From Pseudomonas prosekii (GTDB taxonomy: Bacteria; Pseudomonadota; Gammaproteobacteria; Pseudomonadales; Pseudomonadaceae), in NCBI RefSeq assembly GCF_900105155.1, contig NZ_LT629762.1, positions 6,027,956-6,091,955 on the forward strand: a stretch of 64,000 bases of DNA, in the 5' to 3' direction. A program made the position numbers and the translations under genes. Positions 9,404-17,821 of this stretch are shown piece by piece (positions within the stretch are counted from its first letter, which is position 1; every line of letters begins with the position of its first letter). Under the pieces are notes generated by a model. That model saw nothing but the letters and a program-made list of their open reading frames with translations, made no database searches and had not been told where the DNA came from.

Positions 9404-10747
9404 TCACAAAATCCGATACAACAACCGCTCAATCCTCACCCGACTCACCCGCTTGAGAAACTTCGCCACGCCCGCCGGGTAGTCCGGCAAGGTTTCCAGT
9501 TCCAGATAGCGCTCCACCCGGCGCGTGTGCTCGAAAATCTCTGCCAGCTCTTTGCTGCGCGCTTCACGCAGTTCCTGTTTCGGATCGTCGATCAGCAGCG
9601 CGTTTTCCAGGTCGAGGCGGAAGGCGCGTGGGTTGAGGTTGTTGCCGGTGAGCAAGGTGTAGCGATCATCGATCCACATACCCTTGAGGTGGTAGGTGTT
9701 GTCGCCATCGCGCCACAAATGCAGGTTCAACTGGCCGCTGTCGATGTAGCGCTGATGGCGTTTGGCGAAGCGCCGCAGGCTGATTTCGTAAAGGTATGGC
9801 AGCGCGGCGATGACTTTGAACGGCTCGCTCGGCGGAATGTAGAAATCGTTGGCCGTCTTGTCGCCGACGATTATGTCGATCTTCACCCCACGGGCCAGCG
9901 CGCGGTTGATCTCGCGGGTGACTTGCAGCGGCAGGTTGAAATACGGCGTGCAAATGGTCAGCTGAAACTTGGCGCTGGCGATCAGTTCGCAGATCACCCG
10001 GCTCAGCGGGTTGTTCTTGCCGACACCGAGTAGCGGGCTGACGGACAAACCGTCCTTCGCCGTGGTGCCCGAGGTGATGTCGTAACTCGCATGCTTGAGG
10101 CGGCTGCGCAGGTCGCCGATGTCGTTGCGCAGGCTGCGCGTGGTCGGCGGGTTCGGCAGGTCGAGGCGATGCACCGCTTTGGAAGCGACGAGACCGTGCT
10201 GGACCAGGTGCTGCATGGAATCGGCGAGATCGCTGTTCTGCAGCAGGTGATAACGGTCGTAGCGGTACTTGTCGAATTTGTGCAGATAGACGTTGTTCAG
10301 GCTCGCGCCGCTGTAAATGACGCAATCGTCGATGACAAAACCCTTCAAATGCAAGACGCCGAACAGCTCGCGGGTCTGCACCGGCACGCCGTACACCGGC
10401 ACTTCGCTGGCGTGGGTGCGGGTCATTTCCTGGTACCACGCCGAGTTGCCCGGCTGCTTGCCGGCGCCGATCAAACCGCGCTGGGCGCGCAGCCAGTCAA
10501 CCACCACCACCACGTCCAGTTGCGGACGCGCGAGTTTGGCGGCGTGCAAGGCATCGAGGATTTCCTGGCCGGCTTCGTCCTGTTGCAGGTACAGCGCGAC
10601 GATGTAGATGCGCCGGGACGCCTGGGCGATTTTTTCCAGCAGGCAACGACGGTATTCGGCGGCGCCGGAGAGAATCGTGACGGCATCGGCGGTCAGCGGA
10701 AAACTGCGCAGTTTAGGCAGCAGAGAGCGTTTGAAAAGCGACGGCAT
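9404..10747 (-). CDS. pssA: CDP-diacylglycerol-serine O-phosphatidyltransferase (PssA, phospholipase D family)
   Basis: 447 aa, close to the 451 aa of the E. coli enzyme. It makes phosphatidylserine from CDP-diacylglycerol and serine, the first step towards phosphatidylethanolamine, at the inner membrane face. Two HKD-type motifs are visible: HLKGFVIDDCVIYSGASLNN starting at His133, and HLKGMWIDDRYTLLTGNNL in the C-terminal half. I chose the ATG at 10747 (MPSLFKRSLLPKLRSFPL) because the 31 codons upstream look like repeat-derived sequence. Stands alone between REP elements. Confidence 0.92.
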   Translation of the reverse strand: MPSLFKRSLLPKLRSFPLTADAVTILSGAAEYRRCLLEKIAQASRRIYIVALYLQQDEAGQEILDALHAAKLARPQLDVVVVVDWLRAQRGLIGAGKQPGNSAWYQEMTRTHASEVPVYGVPVQTRELFGVLHLKGFVIDDCVIYSGASLNNVYLHKFDKYRYDRYHLLQNSDLADSMQHLVQHGLVASKAVHRLDLPNPPTTRSLRNDIGDLRSRLKHASYDITSGTTAKDGLSVSPLLGVGKNNPLSRVICELIASAKFQLTICTPYFNLPLQVTREINRALARGVKIDIIVGDKTANDFYIPPSEPFKVIAALPYLYEISLRRFAKRHQRYIDSGQLNLHLWRDGDNTYHLKGMWIDDRYTLLTGNNLNPRAFRLDLENALLIDDPKQELREARSKELAEIFEHTRRVERYLELETLPDYPAGVAKFLKRVSRVRIERLLYRIL

Positions 10748-10851
10748 AGGGCTCGCAAAAGGTCGATTCCGAAGAACCCGAGAGCTTACACCATGGATTC
10801 GTTCGGGTCTGCCCACTGCGCGGAGCGTGGGAACGATCAAGCGGTTTTATT

Positions 10852-10881
10852 CCTGTAGGAGCGAGGCTTGCCCGCGAAGGC
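10852..10881. repeat. Single REP upstream of tetR gene
   Basis: TGTAGGAGCGAGGCTTGCCC then GCGAAGGCA: one half-unit of the second REP type, ending about 23 bases before the -35 hexamer of the tetR gene. Confidence 0.85.
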
Positions 10882-10904
10882 AATTTCACTGACAAAAAAC
10901 CCGC

Positions 10905-10933
10905 TTGACCAAGAAGAACGATCGTTCTACTGT
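10905..10933 (+). promoter_or_regulatory. tetR promoter with overlapping perfect palindromic operator
   Basis: TTGACC at 10905-10910 and TACTGT at 10928-10933 are separated by 17 bases, a good sigma-70 promoter. The spacer is filled by the perfect 14-bp palindrome AGAACGATCGTTCT (10915-10928), which touches the -10. A TetR dimer here would exclude RNA polymerase, so autorepression is predicted. Confidence 0.75.
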
Positions 10934-10940
10934 TCGCCAC

Positions 10941-11501
10941 ATGAACCAATCGACCAGCACTACCCGCGACATCATTCTGGATGTCACCGAAAAGTTGATC
11001 TACAAAAGTGGCATCGCCGCCACGGGCATGGATCTTCTGGTGAAAACCGCCGGCGTCTCCAGAAAAAGCATCTACCGCTACTTCGCCAACAAGGAGGAGC
11101 TGACCGTTGCCGCCCTGCAACGCCGCGACGTGCGCTGGATGCACTGGTTTCGCAGCGAAGTCGACAAGGCATCAAGCCCGGCGGATCGCTTGCTTAACCT
11201 GTTCACCGTGTTGCGCAGCTGGTTTGACTCCGAAGGCTTTCGCGGCTGCGCGTTCACCAACACCAGCGGCGAGACCGGTGACCCGCAAGACCCGGTGCGC
11301 CAAGTGGCCAGGGAACACAAACAGAAACTGCTCGACTACGTGTGCGAACTCTGTACCGAACATGGCGCTACCGACCCGGAGACGTTGGCCAGACAGCTGC
11401 TGATCCTGATCGATGGGGCCATTACCGTTGCGCTTGTGATGGGTGATCACAGTGCCGCCGATAATGCGCGATGCATGGCGCGAAAGTTATTGGACCTGTA
11501 A
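10941..11501 (+). CDS. TetR-family transcriptional regulator
   Basis: 186 aa. The N-terminal helix-turn-helix is IYKSGIAATGMDLLVKTAGV followed by SRKSIYRYFANKEEL, typical of TetR. The C-terminal half is a ligand/dimer domain with GCAFTNTSGE, seen in one TetR subgroup. The ATG at 10941 is only 7 bases after the -10 and has no ribosome site, so translation may be leaderless; the TTG at 10905 is the -35 element itself and is unlikely. The downstream DUF1348-type gene, 57 bases away on the same strand, is the likely regulated partner. Ligand unknown. Confidence 0.88.
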   Translation: MNQSTSTTRDIILDVTEKLIYKSGIAATGMDLLVKTAGVSRKSIYRYFANKEELTVAALQRRDVRWMHWFRSEVDKASSPADRLLNLFTVLRSWFDSEGFRGCAFTNTSGETGDPQDPVRQVAREHKQKLLDYVCELCTEHGATDPETLARQLLILIDGAITVALVMGDHSAADNARCMARKLLDL

Positions 11502-11558
11502 CGACTTAATCAAGCTCGACCGCGTTGATTTAACTTTTACTTGATCAGGAGACATTCA

Positions 11559-12038
11559 ATGTCAACTAACGCTGAAGCCCGTCCGCCATTGCCACCGTTT
11601 ACCCGCGAATCCGCCATCGAGAAAGTGCGCCTCGCCGAAGATGGCTGGAATACCCGTGATCCCGAGCGCGTGTCCCTCGCCTACACCCTCGACACAAAAT
11701 GGCGTAACCGCGCCGAATTCGCGCACAACCGCGAAGAAGCCAAGGGTTTCCTCACGCGCAAGTGGGCCAAGGAACTGGACTACCGACTGATCAAGGAACT
11801 CTGGGCCTTCACCGACAACCGCATCGCCGTGCGTTATGCCTATGAATGGCACGACGACTCAGGCAACTGGTTTCGCTCGTACGGCAACGAAAACTGGGAA
11901 TTTGCCGAGAATGGCTTGATGGCCAACCGGTTTGCCTGCATCAACGATTTGCCGATCAAGGAAAGCGAACGCAAATTCCACTGGCCCCTGGGGCGCCGCC
12001 CGGATGATCACCCAGGCCTGTCCGACCTCGGTTTGTAA
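11559..12038 (+). CDS. NTF2-like DUF1348-family protein
   Basis: 159-aa soluble protein. The sequence runs from [13 protein letters not shown] helix ([20 protein letters not shown]) through TKWRNRAEF and [17 protein letters not shown] to [20 protein letters not shown]. This is the pattern of the conserved DUF1348 group of the NTF2-like cone-shaped fold. A CAGGAGA ribosome site precedes the ATG at 11559. Members are often encoded next to TetR regulators, as here; biochemical role unknown to me. Confidence 0.82.
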   Translation: MSTNAEARPPLPPFTRESAIEKVRLAEDGWNTRDPERVSLAYTLDTKWRNRAEFAHNREEAKGFLTRKWAKELDYRLIKELWAFTDNRIAVRYAYEWHDDSGNWFRSYGNENWEFAENGLMANRFACINDLPIKESERKFHWPLGRRPDDHPGLSDLGL

Positions 12039-12046
12039 ACGCTGTC

Positions 12047-12142
12047 CCCTGTAGGAGCGAGGCTTGCCCGCGAAGGCGTCGTCACATTCAACATTGATAT
12101 TGACTGACACGACGCCTTCGCGGGCAAGCCTCGCTCCTACAA
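12047..12142. repeat. REP inverted pair (type CGCGGGCAAGCCTCGCTCC)
   Basis: GTAGGAGCGAGGCTTGCCCG and its complement CGGGCAAGCCTCGCTCCTAC with a ~35-base spacer, lying between the converging DUF1348-type gene and the sfnG pseudogene. Confidence 0.9.
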
Positions 12143-12154
12143 GGGCTCGGGTGG

Positions 12155-12961
12155 TCAGGCGACTGCGGCGGTCTGCTGGTTGAGCGCCTTGGCCTCCAAC
12201 TCCCGCACCAGCGGCAACACGCGTTTGCCGAAGTACTCGACTTCTTCCTGAAAATGCAGGAACCCGGCCAGCACCAAATCCACGCCCACCGCTTTCAGCG
12301 CGACGATCCGTTCGGCGATCTGCTGTGGCGTGCCGATCAGGTTGGTTTTGAAGCCGTCGTTGTATTGCACCAGATCCTCGAACGTCGACTTCGCCCAATT
12401 GCCCTCGCCCTCCGGCGATGCCCGGCCCGCCTGTTTCGCGGCATCGCCAAAAGCGTTCACGGCTTGCGGATCGGCCTGATCGATGATCTGCGCCAGCACC
12501 GCGCGCGCTTCTTCTTCGGTGTCACGGGCGATGACAAACGCGTTGACCCCGACCTTCACCGAGTGATTGTTCGCCGTTGCTTTGCTGCGAATGTCATCGA
12601 CCTGCGCCTTGATGCCTTCCGGCGTGTTGCCGTTGGTGAAATACCAATCGGAAACGCGCGCTGCCATGTCGCGAGCCGCGCGCGAGCTGCCGCCCTGGAA
12701 AATCTCCGGTTGACCCAGCGGTTTTGGCTTGAGGCTGTAATTGTCGAAACGGTAGAAATCGCCGCGAAAGTTGAAATTGTCCTGGCTCCAGATGCCTTTG
12801 AGCGAGCGGATGAATTCTTCGGAACGGCGGTAGCGCTCGTCGTGCTCCAGCCAGTGTTCGCCAATTGCCTGGAACTCGCCTTTGAACCAGCCGCTGACGA
12901 TGTTCACCGCGACGCGGCCATTGGTCAGTTGATCGATGGTCGCCAGTTGCTTGGCCGCCAG
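12155..12961 (-). pseudogene. sfnG: sfnG remnant: FMNH2-dependent dimethylsulfone monooxygenase, 5' truncated
   Basis: The frame encodes the C-terminal ~269 residues of an LLM-class flavin monooxygenase closely resembling SfnG: LAAKQLATIDQLTNGRVAVN, SGWFKGEFQAIGEHWLEHDE, EIFQGGSSRAARDMAARVSD. SfnG is normally about 360 aa, so roughly the first 95-100 residues are gone. Family similarity stops abruptly near 12961. The frame stays open further (to 13264), but that stretch reads through a sigma-54 promoter and a REP pair and is not protein-like. No start codon follows the promoter before the break. I infer a deletion that removed the start of the gene, and no active enzyme. Confidence 0.82.
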
Positions 12962-12986
12962 ATTTTGCGGGAGTCTTTGCAGCAGA

Positions 12987-13001
12987 GCAGCAACCGTGCC
13001 A
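12987..13001 (-). promoter_or_regulatory. Sigma-54 (RpoN) promoter, orphaned upstream of truncated sfnG
   Basis: On the minus strand TGGCACGGTTGCTGC has the required -24 GG and -12 GC ten bases apart, matching the TGGCAC-N5-TTGC consensus with one change. sfnG expression is known to depend on sigma-54 and SfnR in Pseudomonas. The site points at the pseudogene and lies 26 bases from the break. Confidence 0.65.
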
Positions 13002-13029
13002 GCGGCAGAAATCTGAGGTGTATGAGCAC

Positions 13030-13128
13030 CGTGGCGAGGGGGCTTGCCCCCGTTGGGCTGCGTAGCGGCCGCAGAATCTGGTGAGCGCTGCGCACTCAAA
13101 CGGGGGCAAGCCCCCTCGCCACAGGGGA
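13030..13128. repeat. REP inverted pair (type GGGGGCAAGCCCCC)
   Basis: GTGGCGAGGGGGCTTGCCCC and GGGGCAAGCCCCCTCGCCAC face each other. This is the third REP subtype, the same as in the 17.9-18.9 kb array. It sits beside the sfnG truncation. From here to 13334 I see only decayed repeat sequence (for example TTCCCATGTTCAGCCTGGGAA near 13227) and the transporter's leader. Confidence 0.88.
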
Positions 13129-13334
13129 TTCGTAGGCATCCGGATTCAACGTGTGTCAGGGGCAATTTGCTGCTGCACTGTTGGCTCAGCAACACTGCAC
13201 ATCTGGGCAAAACCCACATTGCGATGGTTCCCATGTTCAGCCTGGGAACGATCAGCTGTAACAAGCCTGCTTTCTAGGTAAGATACCGCCCTTCCCCGCA
13301 GCCCTTTCTGCGCCCCGCCGAATAAGCCTATTCC

Positions 13335-14114
13335 ATGCCTTTCGAACTCAGCGTTGACCTCACCACCCTGGCCATTCTGGCGTTTGTCGCTTTCATCGCC
13401 GGTTTCATTGACGCCATTGCCGGCGGTGGCGGGCTGTTGACCACGCCTGCCTTGCTCACCGCCGGGCTGCCGCCGCACCTGGTGTTGGGCACCAACAAAC
13501 TCAGTTCGACCTTCGGCTCGGCCACCGCCAGTTTCACCTTCTACCGGCGCAAACTGTTTCACCCAAGGCAATGGTTGCATGCCATCGTCGGCACCCTGGT
13601 CGGCGCGTTGACTGGCGCGGTGGTTGCGCATTACCTGCCCGCCGAATGGCTGAACAAGATGCTGCCGGTGATCGTTTTCGCCTGTGGCCTCTACCTGCTG
13701 TTTGGCGGCACGCCGAAAGCGCCGCTGGACAGCGACGCGCCGATCAAGAAAAAGTGGCAATCGACCCAAGGCTTCGGCCTCGGTTTCTACGACGGCGTGG
13801 CGGGCCCCGGCACTGGCGCGTTCTGGACCGTCAGCACCATGCTCATGTACCCCATCGACCTGGTGAAGGCCAGCGGCGTGGCGCGCAGCATGAACTTCGT
13901 CAGCAACATCGCGGCGCTGTCGGTGTTCGTGTTCTCCGGGCAAGTGGACTGGATCATCGGCCTGAGCATGGGCCTGTCGGTGATGGTCGGCGCATTCTTC
14001 GGCGCGCGCACCGCGATCAGCGGCGGCGCGAAATTCATTCGTCCGGTGTTCATCACCGTGGTGCTTGGGCTGACCGTGCGGTTAGCCTGGCAGCACTGGT
14101 TCAGCGTAGCCTAA
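13335..14114 (+). CDS. TSUP-family transporter (TauE/SafE-like)
   Basis: 259-aa inner-membrane protein with about eight hydrophobic helices. Family marks are the glycine-rich [20 protein letters not shown] after the first helix and the second-half echo [16 protein letters not shown], with [15 protein letters not shown] between them. TSUP proteins export or import sulfite, sulfonates and other small anions. Sulfur substrates would suit the neighbouring sfnG remnant, but that is only context. The ATG at 13335 gives an immediate first helix. Its last 33 bases overlap the end of nudC on the other strand. Confidence 0.9.
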   Translation: MPFELSVDLTTLAILAFVAFIAGFIDAIAGGGGLLTTPALLTAGLPPHLVLGTNKLSSTFGSATASFTFYRRKLFHPRQWLHAIVGTLVGALTGAVVAHYLPAEWLNKMLPVIVFACGLYLLFGGTPKAPLDSDAPIKKKWQSTQGFGLGFYDGVAGPGTGAFWTVSTMLMYPIDLVKASGVARSMNFVSNIAALSVFVFSGQVDWIIGLSMGLSVMVGAFFGARTAISGGAKFIRPVFITVVLGLTVRLAWQHWFSVA

Positions 14115-14912
14115 ACGCCGCGCCAGATAGACGTCGATCAGGTAACGCGCAATCGAACGCGAGGCCGGCAGTGGCGGCATCGCGTGAATGTTGAACCACT
14201 GCGCGTCTTCGATCTCGTCTTCCTGACAGACAATCTCGCCACCGGCATATTCGGCATGAAACCCGAGCATCATCGAGTGCGGGAACGGCCAGCACTGGCT
14301 GCCCATGTACTGGATGTTCTTGACCTCGATCTGCACCTCTTCACGAACCTCGCGAATCAGGCAATCCTCAGCCGATTCGCCCGGTTCGGCGAACCCCGCC
14401 AACGTGCTGTAGACGCCGCTGACAAAACGCGGCGAACGCGCGAGCAACACTTCATCGCCACGGGTGATCAGCACGATCATGCTCGGCGAGATACGCGGGT
14501 AATAACGAATATTGCACGGCTCGCAATACATCGCCCGCTCGCGCGGAACCTGATGCGTGGCTTGCCCGCAGTTACCGCAAAACCGATGCTCGCGGTACCA
14601 GGTGCCGATCTGCGCGGCGTAACCGAGCACTTTATAGACGGTGTGATCGCCCTCAAGCATGAACGCCCGCAGACCTTTCCACTGGCAGCCCGGCACTTCG
14701 CTGACGCTGCGCAATTCCAGCAGATAAACCGGCTCGCCATCCAGGTGACCGATGCCGTGCTCGGCGAGGATCGACAGGTCCTGGCGCCTGAGCCATTCGC
14801 GCGGGAACAGCGCGCCGTTGTCGTCGAACAGAAAACCTTCGGGGCTGCGCGCGACGGCCCAGCCGCCCGGTTGATCGGTGTCCAGTACTGCAGTGGTCCA
14901 GCGTGAAGTCAT
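14082..14912 (-). CDS. nudC: NAD(+) diphosphatase / NADH pyrophosphatase NudC
   Basis: 276 aa, slightly longer than the E. coli 257. NudC hydrolyses NADH to NMNH and AMP and can remove NAD caps from RNA 5' ends. Visible marks: a four-cysteine zinc ribbon (CGNCG and CEPC), the Nudix box from [11 protein letters not shown] through REVREEVQI, and the NudC signature [12 protein letters not shown] (Cys replaces the usual Pro). It follows the crotonase gene by 6 bases on the same strand, so the two are very likely cotranscribed. The end overlaps the converging TSUP gene. Confidence 0.94.
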   Translation of the reverse strand: MTSRWTTAVLDTDQPGGWAVARSPEGFLFDDNGALFPREWLRRQDLSILAEHGIGHLDGEPVYLLELRSVSEVPGCQWKGLRAFMLEGDHTVYKVLGYAAQIGTWYREHRFCGNCGQATHQVPRERAMYCEPCNIRYYPRISPSMIVLITRGDEVLLARSPRFVSGVYSTLAGFAEPGESAEDCLIREVREEVQIEVKNIQYMGSQCWPFPHSMMLGFHAEYAGGEIVCQEDEIEDAQWFNIHAMPPLPASRSIARYLIDVYLARRLGYAEPVLPG

Positions 14913-14918
14913 GGTTAA

Positions 14919-15731
14919 TCAGTCCAGAAATTCGGGTTTCTGTTTGCTCATGTGGGCGGCCATGGCCACGCGCAAATCGGTGGATTGCAGCATGGCGGCG
15001 TTCCAGGTGGCAACGTATTCGAGGCCGTCGTCGATGCGATGGTCGCGCATGTAGCTGATCATCTCCTTGGTGCCGGTAATCGCGATCGGCGACTTGCCGG
15101 CGATCTCGCGGGCAATCCCCATCACGCCATCGAGCAGGCTGTCGCGGTCGCTGTAGACGCGATTGATCAGGCCCATGCCGCGCGCTTCTTCGGCACCAAA
15201 CTGGCGACCAGTGTAAGCCAGTTCACGCAGCATGCCGTCCCCGACGATGCGCGGCAAGCGTTGCAGCGTGCCGACGTCGGCGGCCATGCCGATGTCGATT
15301 TCCTTGATCGAGAATTGCGCATCTTCGGCGGCGTAGCGCATGTCGCACGCGGCGATCAGGTCGATGGCGCCGCCCAGGCAATACCCCTGAATCGCCGCAA
15401 TCACCGGTTTGCGGCAATTATCCACGGCGTTGAACGAGGCTTGCAGGGCGAGGATCTTGCGCCGCAACAGGCGCGCATTGCGGCCGACGTCCTTGCCCAT
15501 CTCGTTGGCCACGCCGGCGAGCATCATCAGGTCGATGCCCGAGGAAAAGTGTTTGCCAGCGCCGCTCAGCACCACCACTCGCACCTCGTCGGTGTCGTCG
15601 ACCCATTGGAAAATCTCGATGATCTCGCTCCAGAAAGCGGCGTTCATCGAATTGATCTTTTCCGGGCGATTGATCTGCACATGGGCGATTTTTTCGGCGA
15701 GTTCGACGGTGAACGCGGTGTACTGAGACAT
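14919..15731 (-). CDS. Crotonase-family enzyme, delta3,5-delta2,4-dienoyl-CoA isomerase-like
   Basis: 270 aa. Oxyanion-hole segments are GAGKHFSSGIDL (about residue 57) and QGYCLGGAIDLIAACDMRYA (about 115). The following stretch KEIDIGMAADVGTLQRLP is the hallmark of ECH1-type dienoyl-CoA isomerases, including the acidic residues used for proton shuttling. It would re-position double bonds during beta-oxidation of odd-numbered unsaturated fatty acids. Enoyl-CoA hydratase activity cannot be ruled out. First gene of a pair with nudC. Confidence 0.88.
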   Translation of the reverse strand: MSQYTAFTVELAEKIAHVQINRPEKINSMNAAFWSEIIEIFQWVDDTDEVRVVVLSGAGKHFSSGIDLMMLAGVANEMGKDVGRNARLLRRKILALQASFNAVDNCRKPVIAAIQGYCLGGAIDLIAACDMRYAAEDAQFSIKEIDIGMAADVGTLQRLPRIVGDGMLRELAYTGRQFGAEEARGMGLINRVYSDRDSLLDGVMGIAREIAGKSPIAITGTKEMISYMRDHRIDDGLEYVATWNAAMLQSTDLRVAMAAHMSKQKPEFLD

Positions 15732-15900
15732 GGCAGAAATCCTTTACCGGACAGAAAATGAGGCCGGAACTATAACAAGGCATCGCGGGTGGGAGTAAGG
15801 CAGCGGTTCGGCCAAATGCGGGACTGCTTCGGGGACTGCTACGGGGTCTGGGCCGGCTGCCCCAGCCGCTTCGCGGCCTGGATGATGCAGCACCAGGATT

Positions 15901-15925
15901 GAAACTAGACTGAATCTGAAACGTC
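15901..15925 (+). promoter_or_regulatory. ECF-type promoter (AAC-N16-CGTC) ahead of TPR/sigma operon
   Basis: GAAAC at 15901 supplies the AAC -35 core, and CGTC at 15922-15925 the -10 core, exactly 16 bases apart. This is the common architecture for ECF sigma factors. It lies 20 bases before the TPR gene start, with a TGGAG ribosome site at 15933. Autoregulation by the sigma factor two cistrons on is inferred. Confidence 0.6.
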
Positions 15926-15945
15926 TCAATCCGTGGAGTTTGATC

Positions 15946-16476
15946 ATGACTATCCGTTTTGCATGGCTGAGTGCCCCGCTGCTGCTGGTTGCGGCGCTGT
16001 CCAGTTGCCTGGTTTTGGCCGACGGTGACGACGATGCGCCGGCCAAACCCGAGTGCCCGAAAGGCCAGGTGTACGACAGCACGTTGAAACAGTGCGTACT
16101 GCAAACCAGCAGCGTGGTGCCGGACGCCGATCGCACCGACTACGCCTATCGCCTGGCCAAGGACGGGCGTTATGAGGAAGCTTTGGCGCTACTCGATACG
16201 CTGAAAAACCCGAACACTGCCAAGGCGTTGAACTATCGCGGTTATGCCACGCGTAAACTTGGGCGCACCGACGAGGGCATCGGCTATTACCTGCAATCGG
16301 TCAAACTCGACCCGCAGTATGCGCAAGTGCGCGAGTACCTCGGCGAGGCTTACGTGATCAAAGGTCGCCTGGACCTGGCGCAGGAGCAGTTGCAGCAGAT
16401 CAAAACAATCTGCGGCAGCACGTGCGAGGAATATCAGGACCTTGCCGCAGCCATCAACACTTCATCGAAAACCTGA
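15946..16476 (+). CDS. Tetratricopeptide-repeat periplasmic/lipoprotein of ECF operon
   Basis: 176 aa. A signal sequence (IRFAWLSAPLLLVAALSS) runs into LSSC, which fits a lipobox, although it is followed by a hydrophobic stretch and could also be cut by signal peptidase I. A Cys pair in PECPKGQVYDSTLKQCVLQ follows. From about residue 65 there are two to three TPR-like helical pairs (DGRYEEALALLDTL, AKALNYRGYATRKLGRTDEG, VREYLGEAYVIKGRLDLAQE). I prefer the ATG at 15946, 8 bases after TGGAG, to the upstream in-frame TTG. Likely a cell-envelope scaffold or sensor for the sigma factor; role inferred from context. Confidence 0.85.
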   Translation: MTIRFAWLSAPLLLVAALSSCLVLADGDDDAPAKPECPKGQVYDSTLKQCVLQTSSVVPDADRTDYAYRLAKDGRYEEALALLDTLKNPNTAKALNYRGYATRKLGRTDEGIGYYLQSVKLDPQYAQVREYLGEAYVIKGRLDLAQEQLQQIKTICGSTCEEYQDLAAAINTSSKT

Positions 16477-16500
16477 CACATCGAACGGACGGAGGTCGCC

Positions 16501-17028
16501 ATCGCCAGCGATCAGGCAATACGAGCAGAGTTGGGCCAGTATCTGGCGCGGTTATGGCGCTACGGCTTGCTGCTGTCGCGGCAACGGCATGTCGCCGAAG
16601 ACCTGGTGCAAGCCACGTGCGTGCGGGCGCTGGAACGCGCTGGGCAATTTGTCCCAGGCATGCGCATGGACCGCTGGCTGCTGAGCATTATGCATTCGAT
16701 CTGGCTCAATGAAGTGCGCGCCCGCCGCGTGCGTCTCGGCCAGGGAGCGGTGGACGCCGACGTGGCGCTGTCGGTCGACGGCGAGCATGCGGCGCACACT
16801 CATGTGCTGGCCGCGCAGGTGATTCGCCGCGTCGCTGCCCTGCCCGAAACCCAGCGCGAAACGCTGTACCTGGCGTATGTCGAAGGTTTGTCCTGCCGCG
16901 AAGTCGCCGAGGTGTTGCAAGTGCCGATCGGCACGGTGATGAGCCGGCTCGCCACCGCACGCCTGAAACTCGCCGAGTACCCGCCGCTGCACAGCGTGCC
17001 GAGCAACATTAATGGAGAACGTCGATGA
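16501..17028 (+). CDS. ECF-type RNA polymerase sigma factor
   Basis: About 175 aa. Region 2 is visible as GQYLARLWRYGLLLSRQRHV then AEDLVQATCVRALERA, and region 4 as LPETQRETLYLAYVEGLSCR then EVAEVLQVPIGTVMSRLATA. The start is uncertain: the only good ribosome site (GGAGG at 16490-16494) is 6 bases before ATC at 16501, a non-standard start codon; the first ordinary candidate is TTG at 16531, which removes ten residues before helix 1. I list the ATC because of the ribosome-site spacing. The stop overlaps the anti-sigma start by 4 bases, implying coupled translation. Confidence 0.87.
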   Translation: MASDQAIRAELGQYLARLWRYGLLLSRQRHVAEDLVQATCVRALERAGQFVPGMRMDRWLLSIMHSIWLNEVRARRVRLGQGAVDADVALSVDGEHAAHTHVLAAQVIRRVAALPETQRETLYLAYVEGLSCREVAEVLQVPIGTVMSRLATARLKLAEYPPLHSVPSNINGERR

Positions 17029-17801
17029 CCGAGCCGCTACGGCCGAAGCTGCCTTCGGATGAACAGTTGGTGGCCTACCTCGACGACCAACTCGACATCG
17101 AACAGCGCAACAGCATTAATGCGGCGATCAGTGATGACCCGGCGCTGAGCCTGCGCGTGCAATGGCTGGCGCGCAGCAGCCTGCCGTTCAAGGCTGCTTA
17201 CGATGAATTGCTGCCGCAAGCGCCGATGGAACGCCTGAACGCAATGCTCGACACCCTTCCCAGCCCGGCACCGCCGGCCCGCAGTCGGCGCTGGTTTCTG
17301 ACGGCGGCTGCGGGGTTGGTGGTCAGTGGCGTCCTGGCGGATCGGTTGTTTCTCGGTTGGCAGATGAGCCGGAAGAAGAGTAATTGGCGCGGCTTGGTCG
17401 CCGACTATATGTCGCTGTATGTGCCGCAAACCCTTGAGCACTTGCCCAGCGACGAGGCCACGCAACGCGCGCAATTGCGCACTCTCGACGCGCGTCTGGG
17501 ATTGACCCTGGTGCCAGCGAAACTGGCACTGCCGCGGATTCAGCTCAAGCGTGCGCAAATTCTTGAATACGACGGCGTGCCGATCGCGCAGATCACCTAC
17601 CTCGACCCGGCGCACGGCCCGATGGCCCTGTGCGTCACCCGCTCCAACAACGGCAGCCAAGCATTCGCGCGGGAGCGCCGGCACAACATGAACGTGGTGT
17701 ATTGGGCTGACACCGAACACGCGTGGATGCTCATCGGGCACAACCCGATGGCAGAACTCCAAGACATGGCAAAAGCCCTGCACAAACGCCTGAGCACCTG
17801 A
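17025..17801 (+). CDS. Anti-sigma factor with one membrane segment
   Basis: 258 aa. The N-terminal 85 residues (LPSDEQLVAYLDDQLDIEQR then NSINAAISDDPALSLRVQWL) have the layout of an anti-sigma domain, without the zinc-binding HxxxCxxC. A single membrane segment follows a basic stretch (RSRRWFLTAAAGLVVSGVLA, about residues 87-107). The C-terminal 150 residues are periplasmic and end with YWADTEHAWMLIGHNPMAEL, as in other sigma regulators of this type. It overlaps the sigma gene by 4 bases. It should hold the sigma factor at the membrane until an envelope signal arrives; signal unknown. Confidence 0.87.
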   Translation: MTEPLRPKLPSDEQLVAYLDDQLDIEQRNSINAAISDDPALSLRVQWLARSSLPFKAAYDELLPQAPMERLNAMLDTLPSPAPPARSRRWFLTAAAGLVVSGVLADRLFLGWQMSRKKSNWRGLVADYMSLYVPQTLEHLPSDEATQRAQLRTLDARLGLTLVPAKLALPRIQLKRAQILEYDGVPIAQITYLDPAHGPMALCVTRSNNGSQAFARERRHNMNVVYWADTEHAWMLIGHNPMAELQDMAKALHKRLST

Positions 17802-17821
17802 CCGACCACCCCTATGTGCAG

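Noticed and set aside
12962..13264. N-terminal extension of the sfnG frame by ~100 codons
   Set aside because: It runs through a sigma-54 promoter and a REP pair, does not resemble the flavin monooxygenase N terminus, and has no ribosome site.
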